From NCBI GenBank assembly GCA_011682595.1, contig JAACEH010000007.1, forward strand, positions 1 to 14,644: a DNA stretch of 14,644 nucleotides. Direction: 5' to 3'. The stretch comes from Anaerolineaceae bacterium. GTDB taxonomy: Bacteria > Planctomycetota > Phycisphaerae > FEN-1346 > JAACEH01. Numbering within the stretch: the stretch's first letter is position 1; each line of letters opens with the position of its first letter. A program made the position numbers and the translations under genes. Of the stretch, positions 7,447 to 13,507 are shown piece by piece. Below the pieces are notes generated by a model, which was not told where the DNA came from, did no database searches, and saw only the letters and a program-made list of their open reading frames with translations.

Positions 7447-8310
7447 ATGGGCAAGACAAGCGGCGACAAGTGGCGGATCGGCACGGTGAGTTTCCTGAAC
7501 GCCGGGCCGCTGGCTTTCGGCCTGGACGAGCGGGCGGAGGTCGAGCTGGTTCGCGACCTGCCGGCCCGGCTGACGGCGCGAATGGAGACCGAGGAGCTGG
7601 ACGCGGCGCTGATTCCGGTGATCGATTATTTTCGCCTGACAGCCGAGGCCCGCGAGCGGCACCGCCACAAGCCGCTGCTCATCGTGCCGGGAGTGGCCAT
7701 CGCCAGCCGCGGGCCGGCCGAGAGCGTCTGCCTGTTCTGCCGGACCGACTATCCGCTGATTCGCCACGTGGCCCTGGACCCGGCCAGCCATACCAGCAAC
7801 TGCCTGGTGCGACTGATCCTGAAGGAATCCTACGGCTGCCGGCCGCACTACCGCCGGCCGAGGCCGGACCCGGCGGCCGAGGATCGCGACAGCGACGCCT
7901 TCCTGCTGATCGGCGACCCGGCCCTGGCCCATCCGCGGCACGACTTCCACCACGTGCTGGACCTGGGCCAGGCCTGGCATCGGCTGATGGGCCTGCCTTT
8001 TGTTTACGCTGTCTGGGTGGTCCGCGAAACGGTCGACCAGCCGCAACTGGTCGACCTTCTGACCGAGGCCAAGAGGCTCGGGCTGGCCGCCCGTGAGAAG
8101 ATAGCCCGGGCCGGCGCCGAGCGGCTCGGCATCCCGGCTGAGCAGGCCCGGCGATACCTCTACGAGGCGATGCGTTACGATCTCGGGCCCGAGGAGCTGG
8201 CGGGGCTGGAGCGGTTCTACCGCTGGGCGTCGGACGAAGAGCTGGCCCCGCGACGAACGCCGATCGTCATGGCGAGGCCGAGCGGCCAGGGAGGGGATGC
8301 CGCCTCATGA
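7447..8310 (+). CDS. mqnA: Chorismate dehydratase MqnA, futalosine menaquinone pathway
   Basis: MqnA dehydrates chorismate to 3-enolpyruvyl-benzoate, the first step of the futalosine route to menaquinone. The 287-residue product starts with the family signature RIGTVSFLNAGPLAFGL (from about residue 10), followed by VELVRDLPARLTARM, and has ALIPVIDYFR and LDPASHTSNCLVRLIL, typical of the periplasmic-binding-protein-like MqnA/MqnD fold. MqnD has a different N-terminus, so MqnA is preferred. A purine-rich AGGGGGAAAG (7431-7440) serves as ribosome binding site for the ATG at 7447. The last four bases overlap the mqnC start (ATGA), implying coupled translation. No signal peptide, so it is cytoplasmic. 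Confidence 0.92.
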   Translation: MGKTSGDKWRIGTVSFLNAGPLAFGLDERAEVELVRDLPARLTARMETEELDAALIPVIDYFRLTAEARERHRHKPLLIVPGVAIASRGPAESVCLFCRTDYPLIRHVALDPASHTSNCLVRLILKESYGCRPHYRRPRPDPAAEDRDSDAFLLIGDPALAHPRHDFHHVLDLGQAWHRLMGLPFVYAVWVVRETVDQPQLVDLLTEAKRLGLAAREKIARAGAERLGIPAEQARRYLYEAMRYDLGPEELAGLERFYRWASDEELAPRRTPIVMARPSGQGGDAAS

Positions 8311-9434
8311 CGCGAATCTCCCTGGACGAAGCGCTGGAACTCTGGCGGGGCGAGGACCTGCTGGCCCTGGGCCAGCGGGCCGAGGCCGTCTGTGGCCGCC
8401 TTCACGGCCCGCGGGTGCGGACCTTCGCCATCGACCGCAACATCAACTACACGAACATCTGCACGTCGGGATGCCGGTTCTGCGCGTTCTATCGGCCGAG
8501 CGGCTCGAGCGGCGGGTACGTTCTTTCGGACGAGCAACTGCTGGCCAAAATCGCCGAGGCGACCGAGCGCGGGGCGACGCACATCCTGATGCAAGGCGGC
8601 CTTCATCCGGGGCTGGGGCTGGACTTCGCCGAGGGACTGTTGCGGAAGATCCGCGAGCGTTTCCAGGTGCACCTGCACTGTTTCAGCCCGCCGGAGATCG
8701 TGCACCTGGCCCGCGGGGCGGAGCTGGACGTGGCGTCGGTGCTGAAGCGGCTGGGCGAGGCGGGGCTGGGCAGCCTGCCCGGCGGCGGGGCGGAAATCCT
8801 CAGCGACCGGGTTCGCCGGATAGTCAGCCCGAACAAATGCACGACGGCCGAATGGCTGGAGGTGATGCGGGCGGCGCACAAAGCGGGGCTGCGAACTACG
8901 GCGACCATGATGTTCGGCCACACGGAATCGATCCGCGAGCGGCTGGAGCACCTGGACCACCTGAGGCGTCTGCAGGACGATACGGGCGGTTTTACAGCCT
9001 TTATCTGCTGGCCCTTCCAGGCCCCCAACACCCGCCTGGCGGCCGACCTGGCCTCTGGGGCGCTGGCCGCGCCGTGGACCTCCGACGGGCGGTGGCGAAA
9101 ATCGGGCGGCGAAGATTACCTGAGAACCCTTGCCATGGCCCGCATCTATTTGGATAATTTCCAGCACCTGCAGGCTTCGTGGGTGACCATGGGTCCGCGG
9201 CTGGGGCAGCTCTCGCTGCGCTTCGGGGCCGACGACCTGGGCAGTACAATGATGGAAGAGAACGTGGTCCGGGCGGCCGGGGTGTCGCACCGCCAGTCGG
9301 GCGACGAGTTGGTCGAGCTGATTCGCGACGCGGGCTTTGAGCCCTGGCGGCGGGATTGTCTTTACAGTCAAAGGTGGCCGGCCGCGCCGGCCGACGCAAT
9401 CGGAGAATCGCCGTGGCCGACCGAGAGGAACTGA
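8307..9434 (+). CDS. mqnC: Cyclic dehypoxanthinyl futalosine synthase MqnC (radical SAM)
   Basis: MqnC is a radical SAM enzyme that cyclises dehypoxanthine futalosine, forming the second ring of the naphthoquinone. The 375-residue protein has the cluster motif Cys52-x3-Cys56-x2-Cys59 within IDRNINYTNICTSGCRFCAF, and the block 'DRNINYTN' before the cysteines is diagnostic of MqnC more than of its paralogue MqnE. Other family blocks are ILMQGGLHPGLGLDF, LHCFSPPEI, LGSLPGGGAEI, TTATMMFGHTE and WPFQAPNTRL. It overlaps mqnA by four bases. Its end overlaps the HD-domain gene by 22 bases. The partner steps MqnE and MqnD are not encoded in this window, so the pathway is split across the genome. Confidence 0.93.
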   Translation: MTRISLDEALELWRGEDLLALGQRAEAVCGRLHGPRVRTFAIDRNINYTNICTSGCRFCAFYRPSGSSGGYVLSDEQLLAKIAEATERGATHILMQGGLHPGLGLDFAEGLLRKIRERFQVHLHCFSPPEIVHLARGAELDVASVLKRLGEAGLGSLPGGGAEILSDRVRRIVSPNKCTTAEWLEVMRAAHKAGLRTTATMMFGHTESIRERLEHLDHLRRLQDDTGGFTAFICWPFQAPNTRLAADLASGALAAPWTSDGRWRKSGGEDYLRTLAMARIYLDNFQHLQASWVTMGPRLGQLSLRFGADDLGSTMMEENVVRAAGVSHRQSGDELVELIRDAGFEPWRRDCLYSQRWPAAPADAIGESPWPTERN

Positions 9435-10087
9435 TCGCCGCCGCCCGGGGGCTGCTGGTCGGCCCGAGTCTGCTGGGCCGCGAGGACACCTACCTTCTGG
9501 ACCACGCCCTGCGGACCCTGCGCTATGTGGAGGTCATGCTGGGGTTCGAGGAGATCGGCCCCCTGCGGATCGACCGCCTGTGCCTGGATGCAGCCACGAT
9601 GTTCCACGACGCGGCGCGGATGCGCCTGGAACGGGAGCGTCGCGAGTCGCCGGTTTACGCGGCGGCGACCATGAGCGGCGACGAGATACGCGGCTACTCG
9701 GCCGAGCTGGCGGGCGACGCCCTGGGGGGGTTGCTCAGCGAGCGGCAGATCGAGCATACCCAGACGATCATCCGCCGGCACCAGAGCCGCACGACGAATC
9801 TGCCGGAGGCCATGATTCTGTCGGACGCCTGCAACCTGGACGACCTGGGGGCCCTGGGCATGTGGCGCGAGTTGCGGCGCTTCGCCATGGAAGGCCGCGG
9901 CGTGGAGGACGTGCTGACAAGTTGGCGGAGGAAACTGGATTACGGCTACTTCGCCGCGCGGATCGACGACACGTTCCGTTTCGCCGAGTCGCGGCGCTGG
10001 GCCGCCGGGCGGGTCAAGCGACTCGAACAGTTCATGAACGACATGATCACCGAGAACCAGGCCGGCGACATGCCCGGCCTGCAATAG
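9413..10087 (+). CDS. HD-domain metal-dependent hydrolase embedded in the futalosine cluster
   Basis: The 224-residue protein is recognisable as an HD-superfamily protein but not as a characterised subfamily. The metal-binding set appears complete: His31 (DHALRTLRY), His65-Asp66 (MFHDAA), further histidines at 115 and 123 (IEHTQTIIRRH) and Asp138 (SDACNLDDLG). This pattern is typical of phosphohydrolases and nucleotidases. The GTG at 9413 is chosen because GGAG (9402-9405) lies seven bases upstream and the alternative TTG at 9356 would add a basic, low-complexity leader read inside mqnC. It overlaps mqnC by 22 bases, and the phosphorylase gene follows after 24 bases. A role on a phosphorylated futalosine intermediate or on a nucleotide by-product is inferred from location only. 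No membrane segment is visible. Confidence 0.75.
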   Translation: MADREELIAAARGLLVGPSLLGREDTYLLDHALRTLRYVEVMLGFEEIGPLRIDRLCLDAATMFHDAARMRLERERRESPVYAAATMSGDEIRGYSAELAGDALGGLLSERQIEHTQTIIRRHQSRTTNLPEAMILSDACNLDDLGALGMWRELRRFAMEGRGVEDVLTSWRRKLDYGYFAARIDDTFRFAESRRWAAGRVKRLEQFMNDMITENQAGDMPGLQ

Positions 10088-10111
10088 GATGCAACAGGAA
10101 AGGTGCAACGA

Positions 10112-10993
10112 ATGCCCAGCGTAGCTTGTATCGGCGGCAGCATGGCCTACCGGCTGATGGCCGAGGGAAAAATGTCGGGCCGGGACCTCGGGCCGCAGGA
10201 GACGCCGTTCGGTCCCAGCGCACCGATCCGCCAGGTCGGCGAGGATACCGCGGCCTTCCTGTTTCTGAGCCGCCACGGCGAGCGCGGTTATCACCAGGCG
10301 CCGCGGTTCATCAACCACCGGGCCAACATCTGGGCCCTCAAAGACCTGGGCGCCGAGCGGATACTGTCCTGGAGCGGCCCCGGGGCGATCAACAAGAAGA
10401 TGACCCCGGGCAGCGTGATCATTGTCGACGACCTGGTCGACGAGACGCGGCATCGCGAGGATACTTTCTACGAACATGGTGGGCTGGGCTTCATTCGCCA
10501 GCACCCGGTGTTCTGCGACCAGTGCCGCCAGGCGCTGACCTCCGCGGCCGAGGAGGCCGGGCTGCTGGTGCATGCCCAGGGCACCTACGCCTGCACCGAA
10601 GGCCCGCGGCTGGAGACCCCCGCCGAGATCCGCAAGCTGGCCGGCTTCGGGTCGGACCTGGTCGGCATGTCGCTGGCCCCGGAAGTCTTCCTGGCCCGCG
10701 AACTCCAGATGTGCTACGCCGCGGTCTGCTACGTGACCAACTACGCCGAGGGCATCGTCAAGCGCGGCTTCCAGCCGGGGCTGAAGTTCGAGGGCATGAC
10801 CAGTGCCGGTGAAGATACCGCCGTGGCGGCTGCCGTCGAAGCGCTGCCGGCGGTGATTCGGGCCGCCGCCCGGCAACTGAACAGATCGGGGGGCCGCGAC
10901 TGCCCGTGCAGCCGGAGCATGGCCCGCTACCACCGCCGCGGCGACATCGGCGACGACTGGCACAAGTGGATCGAACCCGGTGGTGGGGCGTGA
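10112..10993 (+). CDS. MTAP/PNP-family nucleoside phosphorylase, likely 6-oxopurine type
   Basis: The 293-residue protein is a member of the PNP/MTAP phosphorylase family (PF01048). Seen motifs include CIGGSM (8-11), SRHGERG (Arg54-His55), HRANIWALKDLG, GTYACTEGPRLET and VGMSLAPEVFLARE. Phosphate-binding positions of MTAP appear kept: Ser10, Arg54-His55, Ser88 and Ser187. Human MTAP has Asp220 and Asp222 in TDYD, which contact adenine; here the block is TNYA (Asn210, Ala212), so Asn matches the 6-oxopurine-specific PNPs. A terminal CPC (Cys264, Cys266) resembles the CxC of thermophile MTAPs. The ATG at 10112 is preferred to GTG 10103 since GGAAAGG (10097-10103) then lies at normal distance. 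Candidate substrates are futalosine, 5'-deoxyinosine or methylthioinosine; family is firm, substrate is not. Confidence 0.85.
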   Translation: MPSVACIGGSMAYRLMAEGKMSGRDLGPQETPFGPSAPIRQVGEDTAAFLFLSRHGERGYHQAPRFINHRANIWALKDLGAERILSWSGPGAINKKMTPGSVIIVDDLVDETRHREDTFYEHGGLGFIRQHPVFCDQCRQALTSAAEEAGLLVHAQGTYACTEGPRLETPAEIRKLAGFGSDLVGMSLAPEVFLARELQMCYAAVCYVTNYAEGIVKRGFQPGLKFEGMTSAGEDTAVAAAVEALPAVIRAAARQLNRSGGRDCPCSRSMARYHRRGDIGDDWHKWIEPGGGA

Positions 10994-12225
10994 TTGTCCG
11001 CGGACGATGGCTCCTGAGGCCCGGACGGCCGCCGATTGAAAACGCAGCCCTGGTCGTCGACAAGGGCTGCGTGGCCGAAGCCGGACCGTGGCCGCAGATC
11101 GCGCCGCACGTTGCAGCTGGCCGGATAATCGACCCCGGCCAGGCCATCCTCATCCCCGGACTGGTCAACGCCCACACGCATCTTTCCCTTGGCGATCTTC
11201 GCGGACAACTGCCCGAGCCAAAAAGGTTCACCGGCTGGCTGGGGTCGATCATAAAACATAACCGCACGCGCCATGCCGCCGCGGCCGAAGACGCCGTCGG
11301 CCGGGGGGTGGCCGAGTCCCTGGCGGCCGGGGTGACCACCTTGGCCGAGATCAGCTATGACGGCGCCGGCGCCGCGGTGCTGGCCGAGTCGCCGCTGTGG
11401 AGCACGATGTTCGTCGAGATTTTCGGTCATAGCCGCTCTTCGGTCGATTCGCAAATGGCCGCGGCCCTGGAGCGACTTGCCGCCCTGCCGGTCGGCGAAC
11501 GGTTCCGGGCGGGCCTCAGTCCGCACGCCCCCTACTCGGCGGGGATCGATGCCTACCTGGCCGCGGCACGCGAGGCCGATCGCCGCGGCCTGCCGCTGGC
11601 GACGCACCTGCACGAAACGCCCGGGGAGATTGAACTGTACCTGACCGGCCGGGGAGAGTTCTGGCGATGGCTGCCGCTGCGGGCCATGTTGTTGGCGGCC
11701 CGGTTCAAGGCGCCGGGCAAGCGGCCGATCCAAGCGCTCGATGAGGCCGGATTCTTTGACCACCCACGCTTGGTGGCCCACGGCAATTACCTCGACCGGG
11801 CGGACATCGACGTGCTTCGCCGCAGCGGAAGCACGGTCGTCTACTGTCCGCGGAGCCACGACTACTTCGGCCACACGGACCATCCCTACCGACGGTTGAT
11901 GGCCGCCGGAGTGCCCGTGGCCCTGGGCACCGACAGCCTGGCCTCCTCGCCCTCGCTGAGCATCCTGGACGAGATGCGTTTCGTCCACCGCCGCGACGGC
12001 GAGACGCCGCCCGACCAACTGCTGGAGATGGCCACGGCAAACGGCGCCGACGCCCTGGGGCGCGGGGGCCGGGCCGGGCGGCTGACCGAAGGCCAGGAGG
12101 CCGACCTGGTGGCGGTAAGACCGGCCGGGCGACCGGGGAGCGATCCGCATGAATCCCTGCTGTCGACGGGAGCCCGGGTGGTCGGCGTCTGGATCCGGGG
12201 GCAAATGGTGGCCGGCGGCGGGTAG
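10990..12225 (+). CDS. COG0402 amidohydrolase, candidate aminofutalosine deaminase (MqnX-like)
   Basis: The 411-residue protein is a metal-dependent nucleoside deaminase of the ATZ/TRZ amidohydrolase family. Metal and catalytic positions read in order: NAHTHLSLGDLRG (His62, His64), THLHETPGEIE (His206, His208, Glu209), VAHGNYLD (His264) and ALGTDSLASS (Asp315). An intervening CPRSHDYFGH block is characteristic of a subgroup of these enzymes. Related enzymes deaminate 6-aminodeoxyfutalosine, 5'-deoxyadenosine, methylthioadenosine or S-adenosylhomocysteine. The GTG at 10990 overlaps the phosphorylase stop (GTGA), so the two are probably co-translated. An upstream ATG at 10906 would give 28 residues of arginine-rich shadow sequence and is rejected. 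Being last in the mqn run supports a futalosine role, but the fold alone does not decide the substrate. Confidence 0.82.
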   Translation: MIVRGRWLLRPGRPPIENAALVVDKGCVAEAGPWPQIAPHVAAGRIIDPGQAILIPGLVNAHTHLSLGDLRGQLPEPKRFTGWLGSIIKHNRTRHAAAAEDAVGRGVAESLAAGVTTLAEISYDGAGAAVLAESPLWSTMFVEIFGHSRSSVDSQMAAALERLAALPVGERFRAGLSPHAPYSAGIDAYLAAAREADRRGLPLATHLHETPGEIELYLTGRGEFWRWLPLRAMLLAARFKAPGKRPIQALDEAGFFDHPRLVAHGNYLDRADIDVLRRSGSTVVYCPRSHDYFGHTDHPYRRLMAAGVPVALGTDSLASSPSLSILDEMRFVHRRDGETPPDQLLEMATANGADALGRGGRAGRLTEGQEADLVAVRPAGRPGSDPHESLLSTGARVVGVWIRGQMVAGGG

Positions 12226-12232
12226 CCGCCGC
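12215..12232. terminator. GC hairpin between convergent genes, possible weak terminator
   Basis: GCGGCGG (12215-12221) and CCGCCGC (12226-12232) form a 7-base stem with the loop GTAG that spans the deaminase stop codon. The two convergent genes end only ten bases apart, so a shared hairpin would serve both strands. There is no following T-run in either direction, so it is weak as an intrinsic terminator. Confidence 0.3.
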
Positions 12233-12235
12233 GGA

Positions 12236-13294
12236 TTATTCCACGGGACGGGCCTCGAGGATTTTCTGCTTGATGGCCGCCGTTCTCTGTTGCGGGTCGT
12301 CACAGGAGATGATGTCGCTGCAGACGGCGACGGCCGCCGGCACTGCGGCAAGCACCTGGCCCAGGTTCTCGAGCGTAATGCCGGCGATGGCCACGGTCGG
12401 CAACGGCGTGGCCCGGCAGACTTCCGTGAGGCCGTCAATCCCGATCACGAAATCGCGCGTCTTGGTGGTGCCGGCGAAGACCGGGCCGACGCCGAGATAG
12501 TCGGCGCCGTCCTCAAGAGCCTGGACGGCCATCTCGGTGGTCTGGGCCGAAAGGCCGACGATTGCCCCCGGGCCGAGCACCTGCCGGCAGGCCCGCACGC
12601 CCAGGTCGCCCTGCCCCACGTGCACACCGTCCGCCCCGGAGGCCCGGGCGACGTCGGCCCGGTCGTTGATGATCGACAGGGCGCCGGCCTTGCGGCACCG
12701 CTGGACCAGCGCCCGGGCCAGGTCCAGCAACTCGCCGCCGGGCATTTCCTTTTCCCGCAGTTGAATCGCATCGGCCCCGCCGGCCAGAACGGCGTCGATG
12801 GTCTCCAGCGGCGGGCGGCGACACAGGCTGCCGGTGACCAGGACGTAGAGTCGCAGGCCTTTCAATCGCAGGTCGGGATTGAGCACAGTGTTGAGCGACT
12901 TTTCCAGCGTGTAGGCGCGGTATCGCAATTGCTCGAAGCGGGCTGCAGCCTGCCCGGACAGCGGCTTGGCGTATTCTTCCAGGGCCCGCAACGACTCGGG
13001 CAGCCGCTTCAGGGCCGCCCGAAGCACGTCGTCCGTCCCGCCCCGGTCCAGCTCGGCCGGCGTCGACAGTTGCCTGCCCACGTCGCCGACCGTGTCGCGC
13101 GAGGCCAGCAGGTCCCGCTGAGGCAGAGAGTCGGCGGCCGACCGCAGATCGTGACGCATCTGTTTCAGCGTCTCGGTCAGCGTGCTGCAATCCAGGCGGA
13201 AGCGCACATATTCCTCGACCACGCGCAGGGCCTCGCGCGAGCGATTGAGGTTCGCGTCCAGAATGCGGTACAGGTTTGTTGAATCGTTCGTCAC
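12236..13294 (-). CDS. thiE: ThiD2-ThiE fusion: HMP-P kinase and thiamine phosphate synthase
   Basis: The 352-residue protein joins two thiamine enzymes. Residues 8-140 (LYRILDANLNRSREALRV, then EEYAKPL) match the ThiD2 domain, an HMP-phosphate kinase first described fused to ThiE in Aquifex. Residues 148-345 are ThiE, which couples HMP diphosphate with thiazole phosphate; visible blocks are QLREKEM (from 178), NDRADVA (from 210), GADGVHVGQGDL, GPVFAGTTK (from 270) and AIAGIT. The usual His in the ThiE 'GVSAHT' block is Gln here (GLSAQT), a position that varies. Start is uncertain: GTG 13294 has AGAAGG 12 bases upstream, while GTG 13321 would add nine residues without a clear ribosome binding site. 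It converges on the deaminase gene. No TPP riboswitch was found upstream. Confidence 0.9.
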   Translation of the reverse strand: MTNDSTNLYRILDANLNRSREALRVVEEYVRFRLDCSTLTETLKQMRHDLRSAADSLPQRDLLASRDTVGDVGRQLSTPAELDRGGTDDVLRAALKRLPESLRALEEYAKPLSGQAAARFEQLRYRAYTLEKSLNTVLNPDLRLKGLRLYVLVTGSLCRRPPLETIDAVLAGGADAIQLREKEMPGGELLDLARALVQRCRKAGALSIINDRADVARASGADGVHVGQGDLGVRACRQVLGPGAIVGLSAQTTEMAVQALEDGADYLGVGPVFAGTTKTRDFVIGIDGLTEVCRATPLPTVAIAGITLENLGQVLAAVPAAVAVCSDIISCDDPQQRTAAIKQKILEARPVE

Positions 13295-13300
13295 GGGTCT

Positions 13301-13328
13301 ATTGTACCTTCTTTCCGCCACGGCGTAA
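13301..13328 (-). promoter_or_regulatory. Weak putative promoter for the thiD2-thiE fusion gene
   Basis: On the minus strand TACAAT (13301-13306) matches TATAAT at five of six positions; TTACGC (13323-13328) sits 16 bases upstream but is a poor -35. Transcription would begin at or next to the GTG at 13294, which would give a leaderless message. The alternative is that the GTG at 13321 or a further-upstream promoter is used. Read by eye only. Confidence 0.27.
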
Positions 13329-13375
13329 GCAGTTGATCCGGCCCATGGTCGTGGAATTACGGAACGTGCCTCGCA

Positions 13376-13397
13376 ACGGCATCCCCCACGGCATCCC
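13376..13397. repeat. Direct repeat ACGGCATCCC, two copies 12 bases apart, ahead of the lpd promoter
   Basis: ACGGCATCCC occurs exactly at 13376-13385 and 13388-13397, with period 12, just upstream of the -35 at 13408. The spacing puts both copies roughly on the same DNA face. It may be an operator for a regulator of the lpd gene or of the divergent thiD2-thiE gene, or only a chance duplication in GC-rich DNA. The rest of 13295-13507 contains no credible gene. Confidence 0.4.
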
Positions 13398-13407
13398 GCA
13401 GTCGTCG

Positions 13408-13436
13408 TTGACTTCCCGCCCCGGCGGCGGTAAACT
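13408..13436 (+). promoter_or_regulatory. Putative sigma70 promoter for dihydrolipoyl dehydrogenase
   Basis: TTGACT (13408-13413) and TAAACT (13431-13436) are separated by exactly 17 bases. The -35 matches five of six consensus positions and the -10 four of six. A transcript starting near 13443 would have a leader of about 65 bases before the GTG at 13508. An additional direct repeat, ACTGGTT (13448-13454 and 13464-13470), lies within that leader. Confidence 0.5.
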
Positions 13437-13507
13437 CACGTGGTCTGACTGGTTCTGCAGCGCACTGGTTACTACCATCATTTGAGAAACTTAAAGGAGA
13501 AACAATC

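Noticed and set aside
8307..9434. Radical SAM gene read as mqnE (aminofutalosine synthase)
   Set aside because: The IDRNINYTNIC block before the cluster cysteines and the FYR after it are of the MqnC type.
9368..10963. Minus-strand open frame opposite the HD and phosphorylase genes
   Set aside because: It crosses two real genes and their junction, which is typical of composition-driven antisense frames.
10927..12438. Minus-strand open frame opposite the deaminase gene
   Set aside because: It also runs into the thiD2-thiE coding region in another frame and has no recognisable domain.
13276..13485. Small open frames in the thi-lpd intergenic region
   Set aside because: Short, overlapping on both strands, no ribosome binding site or motif; the region has promoter-like elements instead.
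13295..13507. TPP riboswitch upstream of the thiamine fusion gene
   Set aside because: The minus-strand leader was read for the CTGAGA and ACCTGATCTGG-type conserved boxes and neither is present.
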